Program-made: the position numbers and the translations under genes
Shown here: one piece after another, positions 18,397 through 26,456 of the stretch
How positions within the stretch are numbered: the stretch's first letter is position 1
Layout: each line of letters begins with the position of its first letter
The notes under the pieces: generated by a model
Database searches by the model: none
What the model was told of the DNA's origin: nothing
What the model saw: only the letters and a program-made list of their open reading frames with translations
Assembly (NCBI RefSeq): GCF_025685415.1
Contig: NZ_JAGSYB010000001.1
Location: 3,906,001-3,970,000 of the forward strand
Length of the DNA stretch: 64,000 nucleotides
Reading direction: 5' to 3'
Source: Terriglobus aquaticus
GTDB taxonomy: Bacteria > Acidobacteriota > Terriglobia > Terriglobales > Acidobacteriaceae

Positions 18397-18936
18397 ATGC
18401 AAGCTGTTTCCACACGGACCCGCATCACCTACGCTGTTTGCTTTGCACTCGTGCTGGTCGTGGCGTTTGCCGCGCTTTTCTTTGTGGCCCGGCGAGTAGG
18501 CGCGCAGGCGATCGACCTCGGTCAATCCACCAGGCCCGCCGCGAAAGGCCACGTGCAGTTCGCCGCGGAGCCGCAGACGATTGCAGCAAACAAGCCGGCG
18601 ACCGTCCTGCTGCACTTCCACGTGGATCCCGGTTTCCACATCAACTCGCACACGCCGAAGAGCGAAATGCTAATCCCGACCAAGATCGCCATCGGCGAAG
18701 GCGACGGGATCAAGGTGCAGACGGTTGATTTTCCGGCAGGCCAGCCGTACAGCTTCAGCTTCGAACCGCAGACCAAGCTGGATGTTTACACCAACGAGGT
18801 GGTGCTCACTGCTCACGTCGTCGCGCAACCGGGCCAGCGTAGCCTCATCGGCGTTCTGCGTTACCAGGCCTGCGACCAGGCCGCGTGCTACCCGCCCAAG
18901 ACGCTGCCAGTGGAGCAGCCATTCACCGCGCGCTAG
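18397..18936 (+). CDS. Stand-alone DsbD N-terminal (alpha) domain protein
   Basis: The product has 179 residues: a signal/anchor segment (about 10-30) followed by an immunoglobulin-like domain matching the DsbD alpha domain, with the characteristic HVDPGFHINSHTP segment and the active-site pair Cys159/Cys164 in CDQAACYPPK. Full DsbD has an eight-helix membrane domain and a C-terminal thioredoxin domain; both are missing here, and the preceding gene supplies a separate thioredoxin. The electron source across the membrane is not visible. AGGAG lies 5 bases before ATG 18397, better placed than GTG 18391. Confidence 0.85.
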   Translation: MQAVSTRTRITYAVCFALVLVVAFAALFFVARRVGAQAIDLGQSTRPAAKGHVQFAAEPQTIAANKPATVLLHFHVDPGFHINSHTPKSEMLIPTKIAIGEGDGIKVQTVDFPAGQPYSFSFEPQTKLDVYTNEVVLTAHVVAQPGQRSLIGVLRYQACDQAACYPPKTLPVEQPFTAR

Positions 18937-18938
18937 CC

Positions 18939-19349
18939 GTGCGATCCGGCGCAAGGCGTGCTCGCCGCTGGCCCGCCCTCGTCGCCCTGCTTGCCTCGGG
19001 TGCAGCTTTGTTTGGTAGCTTTCTGCCGATCAGCAAGCGTTCGCTTCTCCACTCTTCCGGGCCCTTGCATCCGCTGGTTCACCTGATCGTGTTCGGGGGC
19101 ATCGCCCTGCTGGCGGCTTGGGGGACCGACTCACCCAATGTGCGCGCCGGCCTGTGTGCGGCGATCGCCGCGCTGGGATGCGTGACGGAGCTGGTGGAAT
19201 GGCGGCTCTATGCCAATCCGCTGGAATACACGGACATGGTGGTGGATGCAATTGGCGCAGTCGTGGGTACGAGCGTGGGAGCTGTGACTGCGCCGCTGCT
19301 GGATGCCGCACGGCATCGCAGAGGTCTGCGGGAGACGGGTCAAGACTGA
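18939..19349 (+). CDS. VanZ-like small membrane protein
   Basis: The 136-residue product has four hydrophobic segments and VanZ-type features: LPISKRSLLHS, then PLHPLVHLIVFGGIALLA, then TELVEWRLYAN preceding YTDMVVDAIGAVVG. Its function is unknown; VanZ itself gives low-level teicoplanin resistance. GTG 18939 begins two bases after the stop of the DsbD-alpha gene, so it is probably the third gene of that operon. A hairpin terminator overlaps its stop codon. Confidence 0.7.
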   Translation: MRSGARRARRWPALVALLASGAALFGSFLPISKRSLLHSSGPLHPLVHLIVFGGIALLAAWGTDSPNVRAGLCAAIAALGCVTELVEWRLYANPLEYTDMVVDAIGAVVGTSVGAVTAPLLDAARHRRGLRETGQD

Positions 19350-19374
19350 AGGGCTCACGCTGACGTGAGCCCTT
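19349..19374 (+). terminator. Terminator hairpin after VanZ-like gene
   Basis: A perfect 11-bp stem (19349-19359 with 19364-19374) and 4-base loop, followed by GTTC. The first base is the last base of the stop codon. It may serve gltX in the opposite direction too. Confidence 0.75.
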
Positions 19375-19397
19375 GTTCACCTCGCGTGATTGCTGCG

Positions 19398-20957
19398 TTA
19401 CTTGCCGCGGCCGGCTAGAGCCAGCGCTTTCTTCTGGGCGTCGAGGAAGCGGCGCATGCGGTCGAGTGAGCGTGCCTTGCCCAGTACGATCAGCGACTCC
19501 AACAGCGGCGGCGACGCGGTCTTGCCGGTGATGATCGCGCGCAAGAGCATGAAGGCTTCCTTGACGCTCCACTGCTTGTCCGTCAGCAGCGTGCGCATGG
19601 CTGCGTCAATTGCAGTGGTCTCCCACGCAGCGGCTTCGAGCACCGTCAACAGGTCGCCAGCGAAAGCAAGCGTTTCTTCCAACGTGCGCTTCTTCGGAAC
19701 GAAGACGTCGGGCGAGGGCTGCACGTCGTCCTTGAAAAAGAAGTCGGCCATGTCGCCGAACTGAGCTAGCGTCTCCATGCGCGTCTGCACCAGCGGTGCG
19801 ATCTCGCGCAGGTAGCTGTCGCTGAAGATCGTCTGGCGCAGCGCATCGAAGAACGCGTCCGGGTTCATAGCGCGCAGGTACTCGCCGTTCATCCACTTCA
19901 GCTTGGTCAGGTCAAATACTGGTCCGCCGAGCGAAATGCGATGGAAGTCGTAGCGCTCCAGCATGTCCTCGAGCGAGAAGACGTCGGCCAGCTTGGTATC
20001 AAGGCCCTTGCTGACGATCTCCTGCTCGGTCGGCTGCGCCATGCCGCCGCCCATCAGGCCCAGGAAGTTCAGCAGCGCCTGCGGCAGGTACCCAGCCTGG
20101 CGGTAGTAGATGAGCGAGACGGGATTTTTGCGTTTCGAGATTTTCGACTTGTCGACGTTGCGAAGCAGCGGCATATGCCAGAAACGCGGCAGGTCCCATC
20201 CAAACGCCTGGTACAGCAGCACGTGCTTCGGCGTGGAACTGATCCACTCTTCGGCGCGGATCACGTCGGTGATGCCCATCAGGTGGTCGTCGACAACGTT
20301 CGCCAGGTGGTAAGTCGGGTAGCCGTCGGACTTCAGCAGCACCTGGTCGTCCACGTTCACGTGATCGAAGGTGATGTCGCCACGCAGTTCGTCGCGGAAG
20401 GTGGTGCTGGCGGTTCCTGCCGGCTTGTCGCCGTCGGGCACGCGCAGGCGAACCGTGTAGGGCTTGCCCTCGGCCACGGCGGCCTCGGCCTGCTGGGGCG
20501 TGTAGTTGCGCGACGGCCCGTTGTACTTGGGCGGTAGCTTGGCCGCCATTTGCTGCTTGCGTTCGGCTTCCAGTTCTTCCGGCGTTTCAAACGCGCGATA
20601 GGCGTGGCCGCTGGCGATGAGCTTGTCGCAGTACTCGCGGTAGATTTCGGTGCGCTCGCTCTGGCGGTAAGGGCCGTAGGGGCCGCCGACATCCGGGCCC
20701 TCGTCCCAGGTGAGGCCGACCCAGCGCAGCGCGTCAAAGATCATCTGCTCGCTGGTGGCGACGAAGCGGGTACGGTCGGTGTCCTCGATGCGCAGAACGA
20801 ACGCGCCGCCGCGCTGCTTGGCGAAGAGGTAGTTCAGCAGCCCGATGTAGGCAGTGCCCACGTGCGGGTCGCCGGTGGGTGACGGTGCGATGCGCACGCG
20901 CACCGTGCCGGCCTGTTTTGGGTTGCGGGAGGGAAGTGCAAACTGCTCGGAAATCAT
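19398..20957 (-). CDS. gltX: Glutamyl-tRNA synthetase
   Basis: The 519-residue class I synthetase has the HIGH-type motif HVGT at 32-35 within RIAPSPTGDPHVGTAY and the KMSKS-type loop KISKR at 272-276. The family signature GLTWDEGPDVGGPYGPYRQSE is present. In the connecting region the usual zinc CxC is replaced by YRAF, so no zinc site is expected, as in many bacterial GltX. The C-terminal helical anticodon-binding domain is complete. It charges tRNA-Glu (and perhaps tRNA-Gln by the indirect route). It stands alone, convergent with the redox operon. Confidence 0.96.
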   Translation of the reverse strand: MISEQFALPSRNPKQAGTVRVRIAPSPTGDPHVGTAYIGLLNYLFAKQRGGAFVLRIEDTDRTRFVATSEQMIFDALRWVGLTWDEGPDVGGPYGPYRQSERTEIYREYCDKLIASGHAYRAFETPEELEAERKQQMAAKLPPKYNGPSRNYTPQQAEAAVAEGKPYTVRLRVPDGDKPAGTASTTFRDELRGDITFDHVNVDDQVLLKSDGYPTYHLANVVDDHLMGITDVIRAEEWISSTPKHVLLYQAFGWDLPRFWHMPLLRNVDKSKISKRKNPVSLIYYRQAGYLPQALLNFLGLMGGGMAQPTEQEIVSKGLDTKLADVFSLEDMLERYDFHRISLGGPVFDLTKLKWMNGEYLRAMNPDAFFDALRQTIFSDSYLREIAPLVQTRMETLAQFGDMADFFFKDDVQPSPDVFVPKKRTLEETLAFAGDLLTVLEAAAWETTAIDAAMRTLLTDKQWSVKEAFMLLRAIITGKTASPPLLESLIVLGKARSLDRMRRFLDAQKKALALAGRGK

Positions 20958-21088
20958 TCAGGTTCAAGGGTAGCAGCGGCTCCGCGGGAGGTGAACAGCG
21001 GCCGTACCGGTCTGAAGAGTCGGAAGCTGGCGCAAACCGGACCTTGAACGTGTCAAGCCGGCCGGCAGGGATGAAAGCGGAGCGTCGC

Positions 21089-21118
21089 CTGACCGCCGCA
21101 CCCGCGAACGCATAGAAT
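21089..21118 (+). promoter_or_regulatory. Candidate sigma-70-type promoter
   Basis: CTGACC (21089-21094) and TAGAAT (21113-21118) are separated by 18 bases, about 80 bases upstream of the SurA-like gene. Spacing and the -10 are reasonable; the -35 is a 4/6 match. Confidence 0.35.
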
Positions 21119-21201
21119 ATGCACAGCGCCTACCGCCTTGCCGCCGGGTTCGTCCAACCGGGGAAGCGCCGCTGCGCTGCAGCTTCTGAATGCAGGTACG
21201 C

Positions 21202-23379
21202 ATGACCCGTTTTTCCTTTTTCTCGCGTGCATTGGTCCTGGCCGGTGTAGGTTCGGGGCTGGCGCTCGCGGCCGTAACCGTTTCCGCCCAGCAGGCGCCG
21301 CAAACCATGCCCACGCCGCGGTATCAGACGCCGGGCATCGCCGCTCCGGCCGGTCCGGTTCCCGCGCCCGTATTCCCGACCACCCCTGCCATCACGCCCA
21401 ACGGCGAAGTGGCCGAAGAGGTGATCGCACGCGTAAACGACCAGATCATCTCCCGTTCGGACTTGATGCGTGGCGAAGACCTGCTGCAGCAGGAGATTGC
21501 GCAGGGCGGCGCGCAGGCCGGGGATGCCGCCGATCGGCAGCGCAACCTGTTGCGCGACCTGATCGACCAGCAGCTGCTGATCAGCAAGGCCAAGGAACTG
21601 AACATCAATCCAGATGCCGAACTGACGCGCCGGCTGGATGAGATCCGCAAGCAGAACAATCTGCCCACGATGGAAGCCCTGGAACAGGCGGCACGTCGCC
21701 AGGGCGTCAGCTATGAGGACTTCAAGTCCAACATTCGCAACCAGATCATGACGCAGAGCGTGGTCCGGGATGAGGTGGGCCGCAACATCCACATGACCCA
21801 TGCGGATGAGGAACGGTTCTACGAGGCGCACAAGGCCGAATTCGCGATGCCCGAGCAGGTGAAGCTCTCGGAGATCCTGGTTCCGGTAAGCGCCACGGCG
21901 ACCGACGCGGAGATCGAGCAGGCGAAGACCAAGGCCGATGCGATCTATAACAAGTTGAAGGGTGGAGCGGACTTCGCCGCGACCGCGAAGGCTGAATCCG
22001 GAGGCCCCACGGCAGCGCAGGGCGGCGACCTGGGCGTGTTCAAGCGCGGCCAGCTTGCCAAGGTGCTGGAGGATCGCACCTTTGCGCAGCAGACGGGCGA
22101 GTTCACGGACCCGATCCGCACCCGCCAGGGCTTTGTGATCCTGAAGACGGTGGACCACGTGCAGGCGGGAACACCTTCGCTGGACAAGATCGAATCGGAC
22201 GTACAGAACGCGATGTACCAGGACCAGATCCAGCCAGCGCTGCGCGCCTACCTGACCAAGCTGCGCGAGGACAGCTATGTGGACGTGCGGCCCGGGTTTG
22301 TCGACTCCGGCGCAAGCCCGAAGCAGACCAAGCCTGTGTTCACGGCGTACACCGCTCCCGTTCCGAAGAAGAAGACGGAAAACAAGCGTCGTCTGATCGC
22401 CGCTCGCGATCGTGCCCGGCTGCAGGACGCGGGCCTGACCGCCAAGGGGAACACCGTGCAGCCGCTGGCCAACGTCCAGCTAGACAAGCACGGCAAGCCC
22501 AAGAAGGTGAAGCGCGAAAAGGTGCGTTTCGGCCAGGCTCCGCGTGAGGCTTTGCCGGACGAGATTAGTGATGCCGCCACCACGACGACGACTGGAACGC
22601 GCGAGCCGAGCGCGTCCGGCCAGGATGCGCTGGGAATGCCCGGCACCAACCCGGCCGTAGCCGCAACCGGCGTGAACGCAGGCGCCTTCGGCAGCGGCAG
22701 CGGCGCCGGTACGGCCGCAGCATCCGGCAGCGGCAACGGTGCTCCGGGCACTGCGCTCGCTCCCGTTTCGACCAACAACACGGTCAACGTGGCAAGCGAG
22801 AGCGATCCGCTGACCCCGCTTGCGCCCGCGCGCAAGAAGACGCGCTTTTCCGACCGCGAACCCGAGGTCAAGGAAAAGAAAAAGGAAGTCAAGGTCGATA
22901 AGACCATCGCCCGTGTCACCGCGAAGCCGGACCCTGCAACGACGGCTGAGAAGCAGGACGCCGCCCAGCAGCAAACTGCGCTCGGTTTAGCTGGTGACAC
23001 GAGCAAGAAGAAAAAGAAGCGGCAGAAGGGCGAGGACAAGCAGCGGCTGCAGCAGACTACTCCGGAGAAGAAGCCTGATCTGGTCGATAACGGCTTGCCG
23101 GATCGGCTGCACCAGCAGAATGGACCGCAGCAGACTACGGGAACGCCATCGGCTTCGTCCGCGACGGGGAACCTGCCGGCCGAGAACAGCAAGGAAGAGG
23201 ACAAGCAGCGTCGCGGGCGTCAGCCTGTGACGGACCCTGCGAAGGATGCTTCGCCGCTGCCCACCGACGCACAGCCGCCCGCCGGGACCACGCTGCCGGC
23301 CGGTACGCCCACGCAGAACGGGACGACCACTCCTGGTCCAGGCACGCTGACTCCTAACCCGACCGCGCCTCCGCAGTAG
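21202..23379 (+). CDS. SurA-like periplasmic peptidyl-prolyl isomerase with long disordered tail
   Basis: The product has 725 residues. A signal peptide (to about 30) and a Pro-rich linker precede a SurA-type N-terminal chaperone domain (about 70-210) starting EVIARVNDQIISRSDLMRG. One parvulin domain follows (about 216-318), recognisable by EILVPVSATA, GGDLGVFKRGQL and TRQGFVILKTVDHV. Residues from about 350 to the end are low-complexity, rich in Lys, Gln, Thr, Pro and Gly, and probably disordered. SurA assists folding of outer-membrane proteins; the tail is not part of known SurA. AGG lies 5 bases before ATG 21202; ATG 21190 is the alternative. A strong hairpin follows the gene. Confidence 0.9.
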   Translation: MTRFSFFSRALVLAGVGSGLALAAVTVSAQQAPQTMPTPRYQTPGIAAPAGPVPAPVFPTTPAITPNGEVAEEVIARVNDQIISRSDLMRGEDLLQQEIAQGGAQAGDAADRQRNLLRDLIDQQLLISKAKELNINPDAELTRRLDEIRKQNNLPTMEALEQAARRQGVSYEDFKSNIRNQIMTQSVVRDEVGRNIHMTHADEERFYEAHKAEFAMPEQVKLSEILVPVSATATDAEIEQAKTKADAIYNKLKGGADFAATAKAESGGPTAAQGGDLGVFKRGQLAKVLEDRTFAQQTGEFTDPIRTRQGFVILKTVDHVQAGTPSLDKIESDVQNAMYQDQIQPALRAYLTKLREDSYVDVRPGFVDSGASPKQTKPVFTAYTAPVPKKKTENKRRLIAARDRARLQDAGLTAKGNTVQPLANVQLDKHGKPKKVKREKVRFGQAPREALPDEISDAATTTTTGTREPSASGQDALGMPGTNPAVAATGVNAGAFGSGSGAGTAAASGSGNGAPGTALAPVSTNNTVNVASESDPLTPLAPARKKTRFSDREPEVKEKKKEVKVDKTIARVTAKPDPATTAEKQDAAQQQTALGLAGDTSKKKKKRQKGEDKQRLQQTTPEKKPDLVDNGLPDRLHQQNGPQQTTGTPSASSATGNLPAENSKEEDKQRRGRQPVTDPAKDASPLPTDAQPPAGTTLPAGTPTQNGTTTPGPGTLTPNPTAPPQ

Positions 23380-23396
23380 GCATCACTTACCGCAGC

Positions 23397-23432
23397 AAAG
23401 CATAGCCGCTCCCATGGAGCGGCTATGCTTTT
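23397..23432 (+). terminator. 16-bp terminator hairpin overlapping the next promoter
   Basis: A perfect 16-bp stem (23397-23412 with 23416-23431), 3-base loop and TTTT end lies after the SurA-like gene. The right arm contains TATGCT (23424-23429), which sits exactly 6 bases before the ATG of the next gene and may be its -10 element. Confidence 0.85.
23424..23429 (+). promoter_or_regulatory. Candidate leaderless-type -10 (TATGCT, 6 bases before ATG)
   Basis: TATGCT ends 6 bases before ATG 23436, and no Shine-Dalgarno sequence fits between the hairpin and the start. Transcription starting near the A of ATG would give a leaderless mRNA. Confidence 0.5.
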
Positions 23433-23435
23433 GCT

Positions 23436-24650
23436 ATGAAGGACTTCTTCATTCACGACGCCGCGCGGCATGAGAACGCGGTCATCACCTCATACTTCCT
23501 GCTCGCTTCGCTCTCTGCCCGGGAGAAGAAAGGTGGCGGCCAGTACCTGGCGCTGACGCTAGCGGATCGCACCGGCAGCTTCGACGCGCGCATGTGGGAA
23601 GACTTCGCAGAGGTGCTGGATAACTGCAGCGCGGGCTGCTATGTGAAGGTGCAGGGCAGGGTGGAGCGGTACAACGGACGCTTCCAACTGAGCCTGCAAC
23701 GGATGCGGAACGCGGCCGAAAGCGAAGTGGATGCGGGCGACTTCCAGCCCACCTCGCAGTATGACGTGGATGTGCTGTGGGAGGAGTTGACCGGCTATGT
23801 GGACGCTTTCGCGAACCCGTATTTGCAAGCCCTCGTCCGAGCATTCCTGAATGACCCAGAACTTGGCCCCGCATTTCGCGAGGCACCTGCAGCCAAGATG
23901 CTGCATCATGCATGGCTCGGCGGCCTCCTGGAGCACGTGGTGTTCCTGGTGCGGCTGTGTCTGCGTGTTGCGCCGCAGTACCCCGACGAGGTTGATCCCG
24001 ACCTGCTGGTGACCGCGGCCATTCTGCACGACATGGGCAAGGTGCGGGAGCTGGCGTGGAAGCGCTCGTTCACCTACACCACGGAAGGTCAATTACTGGG
24101 GCACATCACCATCGGCATCGGCCTGGTTCGGGATAAGGCTGCCGCGATCCCGGGCTTCCCCGACCGGCTTCGTGTGCTGGTGGAGCACCTGATCCTGTCG
24201 CATCACGGCCGTTTCGAGTTCGGATCGCCCAAGCTGCCCATGACTCCCGAGGCTGTCGTCTTCAGCGCGCTAGATGACCTCGAAGCGAAGATGCAAAATA
24301 TGCGAGCGGAGTTCGCGAAGGCGGTGGAGGCCGGGCGCGCCGCTGACGAGGTCACCGACTACTCGCGGTCTATGGAGCGCGCCCTGCTGAACTCGCGCGC
24401 CTACCTGGCGGGCGATCCAGCCGCGCGTACCGCGCCGGCTGTGGAGCCGGAGCTCGAAGCTGCGCAGGAGGGCCAGGTTCAGCCGATCGAGGAAGAGCCT
24501 GCGCCCTGTGCTGAGGAAGGTGCTGCGCCGCCGCTGGACGAGTTGCCGACACCGGTGCACGAGGGCACAGCCGTTGCGGACAGTACAACGGAGGACCCGC
24601 TGCAGGCCGCGACCTCCGAGGAACTGATTACGTTGTTCGGAGCTCGCTAG
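23436..24650 (+). CDS. YhaM-like OB-fold / HD-domain nuclease
   Basis: The 404-residue protein opens with MKDFFIHDAARHENAVITSY, the family start. An OB-fold nucleic-acid binding domain spans about 10-100 (LALTLADRTGSFDARMWED, VKVQGRVERYNGRFQLSL). The HD domain follows: HHAWLGGLLEHV near 155, the metal pair in AAILHDMGKV near 198, and ILSHHGRFEFG near 253. The Bacillus homologue YhaM is a 3'-5' exoribonuclease. An acidic, Pro/Glu-rich tail of about 80 residues follows the HD domain and is unlike YhaM. It converges on holA with only 9 bases between stops. Confidence 0.9.
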   Translation: MKDFFIHDAARHENAVITSYFLLASLSAREKKGGGQYLALTLADRTGSFDARMWEDFAEVLDNCSAGCYVKVQGRVERYNGRFQLSLQRMRNAAESEVDAGDFQPTSQYDVDVLWEELTGYVDAFANPYLQALVRAFLNDPELGPAFREAPAAKMLHHAWLGGLLEHVVFLVRLCLRVAPQYPDEVDPDLLVTAAILHDMGKVRELAWKRSFTYTTEGQLLGHITIGIGLVRDKAAAIPGFPDRLRVLVEHLILSHHGRFEFGSPKLPMTPEAVVFSALDDLEAKMQNMRAEFAKAVEAGRAADEVTDYSRSMERALLNSRAYLAGDPAARTAPAVEPELEAAQEGQVQPIEEEPAPCAEEGAAPPLDELPTPVHEGTAVADSTTEDPLQAATSEELITLFGAR

Positions 24651-24659
24651 CGGGGTAGG

Positions 24660-25823
24660 TCAGGCGTGCGCCGCCAGCTCCTGCTGAACCGCTTTGCCTG
24701 GCGACGCCAGATCGAGCACCAGCCGTTCCAGCACGAGCGACTTGTCCACGGGGCTGGACCGAATCTCCTGGTCGGCCCGGGCGATCAGGCGAAGCGCTCC
24801 GGACAGATCTCCCCGTGACTTGTAGCGGCGAGCCTGTGCAATCAGGTCGTCGGCCGCAAAGGGCGGCATGCGGAATCCGGGCCAGAGCACGCTCCACATC
24901 GAGCGGCTGTCGCGCACATTGTTCTCCTGTAGCACGAGCATCTGGCGGAACGTGCGGGCCAGCATGTACAGGTGGCCGATGGCGGAATCCTCGCCGCCGT
25001 CGCTGGCGTTCAGCAGACCGCGCAGCAGCAGAAGAGCCTGCGGCCGGTCGCGGCGGCTGATCGCATCCGTCAGCTCATAGAGCGAGCGCTGCTTGGCCGC
25101 GAGGACCATCGTCTCGACGTCAGACAAGGTGATCGTGTTCGGCTTCGCGGTGACGCTTGTTTCGGCGCGGGCAGGCTGGCTTACATAGAGGATCAGCTTC
25201 TCCAGCTCCTGCGCTACGGTCATCATCTGACCCGCGAGTGCGTCCACCAGTTCGCGTGCGGCGTCCGGCTCGATGGCAACGCTTCGTTCCTGCGCGGTCT
25301 GCTGGACCCACTCCATGGCGTCGGGCTCAGCTACGGCCTGCAGCTCGACAATGCCGCAATGGTCCCCAAGCGTCTCGCGGATGCGGTCGTATCGGTCTTT
25401 GTCTTCGCGGTCTAACCGGCGCAGGTCAGCGGGCAGGCTCAGGTGGTCCGCGACGAAGATCAGCAGGGCCTGAGGGTTGGGTGCGCGGAAGTAGCGATCG
25501 AGCGCGGCAAACTCGTCCTTCTTGACGCCGCGGCCGTACAGCGTCTTCAGGCCGCGAACGAACAGGACCTGGAAAGGAGCCATGAGCGATGGTGTCTGCG
25601 CCAGGTCCAGCGCGTCGAAGATCGTCGTCTCGCTGCCCAGCTCAAGGTCATGCAGGCAGAAGTCCCGCAGATCGGGCGGCACGAGCTTTTCCAAAACACC
25701 CGCGCGAGCGCGCTGATACAGAAACGGCTCCTGACCGAGCAGAACGTAGCCGGGCCGCATTGCGGGCGTGCCCAGCTCCGCCAGGAAACGATCGACAGCG
25801 GCGAAGGAGCGAAGCGGAGGCAT
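24660..25823 (-). CDS. holA: DNA polymerase III delta subunit
   Basis: The 387-residue clamp-loader subunit has the AAA+-like architecture of HolA: an N-terminal segment PGYVLLGQEPFLYQRAR, then FDALDLAQTPSLMAPFQVLFVRG, then LLIFVADHLSLPADLR, a helical lid containing AGQMMTVAQELEKLILYVS, and a C-terminal collar domain (QALLLLRGLLNASD, IGHLYMLARTFRQML). It opens the sliding clamp with the gamma/tau and delta-prime subunits. It follows the LptE-like gene by 23 bases, the common lptE-holA order. No Shine-Dalgarno is seen, but TAAACT lies exactly 6 bases before the ATG, so it may also be transcribed separately as a leaderless mRNA. Confidence 0.92.
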   Translation of the reverse strand: MPPLRSFAAVDRFLAELGTPAMRPGYVLLGQEPFLYQRARAGVLEKLVPPDLRDFCLHDLELGSETTIFDALDLAQTPSLMAPFQVLFVRGLKTLYGRGVKKDEFAALDRYFRAPNPQALLIFVADHLSLPADLRRLDREDKDRYDRIRETLGDHCGIVELQAVAEPDAMEWVQQTAQERSVAIEPDAARELVDALAGQMMTVAQELEKLILYVSQPARAETSVTAKPNTITLSDVETMVLAAKQRSLYELTDAISRRDRPQALLLLRGLLNASDGGEDSAIGHLYMLARTFRQMLVLQENNVRDSRSMWSVLWPGFRMPPFAADDLIAQARRYKSRGDLSGALRLIARADQEIRSSPVDKSLVLERLVLDLASPGKAVQQELAAHA

Positions 25824-25829
25824 ACGGCG

Positions 25830-25835
25830 AGTTTA
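25830..25835 (-). promoter_or_regulatory. Candidate leaderless-type -10 (TAAACT, 6 bases before ATG)
   Basis: On the minus strand TAAACT occupies 25835-25830 and ends 6 bases before the holA ATG at 25823, with no Shine-Dalgarno sequence. Confidence 0.5.
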
Positions 25836-25846
25836 CTTGGCTCAGG

Positions 25847-26374
25847 TTAGAAGGAATTCAGCAGATCACTCACCGCAGCCTGCGCAAAATCCCGTGCCAA
25901 CCGGCGCACTGCCGGGCTATCTTCCTGAATGAAGGCGCTCAGGTCCTGCGTGGACTGGAACTGCTCCCGGAACAGGAACTTGTCGTTGCTATAGAGAACG
26001 TGGCCGTCGCCGCCGACCAGGGTCATCTGCGCCTGCACCGTGACCAGGTAGGACGAGGTGGCGCCGCTCGCTGCGTCATAGGTCAGCGGAGCGATGTTTT
26101 CGCTCAGGATCGTGCCTTTCAGCACTGCGTCGCTCTTGTCCGCGTCCGATGTGTTCACGATGCGGTAGCGCGTGCGCGTGTTCAGCTCGTGGATCACGGC
26201 CTCCGTGAACACGACTTCCGTCCGGTACTGCTGGGCACGTGTCGCAAAGACCGGCACGGCCAGTGTTCGCACGTTTCCAGGAATGTGATTCGCGTTGCCA
26301 GCAGCGTGGTACCCGCACCCGGCCAGTAGCAGCAGAAAGACACCGGGAACCGCAGCGAACGCACGCAACCTCAT
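25847..26374 (-). CDS. lptE: LptE-like LPS-assembly lipoprotein
   Basis: The 175-residue lipoprotein precursor has a lipobox LLLLAGC followed by GYHAAG, the sequence typical of LptE/RlpB. The mature part contains VRTLAVPVF, then FTEAVIHELNTRTRYRIVN, then a DAVLKGTI strand and VTVQAQMTL, matching the LptE alpha/beta fold. LptE plugs the LptD barrel that inserts LPS in the outer membrane. ATG 26374 is chosen because it gives the signal peptide directly; the longer frame to 26491 overlaps the divergent ATPase gene. It is followed by holA, as in many bacteria. The symbol rests on family resemblance and context. Confidence 0.82.
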   Translation of the reverse strand: MRLRAFAAVPGVFLLLLAGCGYHAAGNANHIPGNVRTLAVPVFATRAQQYRTEVVFTEAVIHELNTRTRYRIVNTSDADKSDAVLKGTILSENIAPLTYDAASGATSSYLVTVQAQMTLVGGDGHVLYSNDKFLFREQFQSTQDLSAFIQEDSPAVRRLARDFAQAAVSDLLNSF

Positions 26375-26456
26375 GCAAGTATCATCGCAGACCGGTCGCC
26401 ACCGCCCCTTTCGGCCGCGCCGGCCCCAGCACAGCCGCGATACACTAGGCAGGCCC

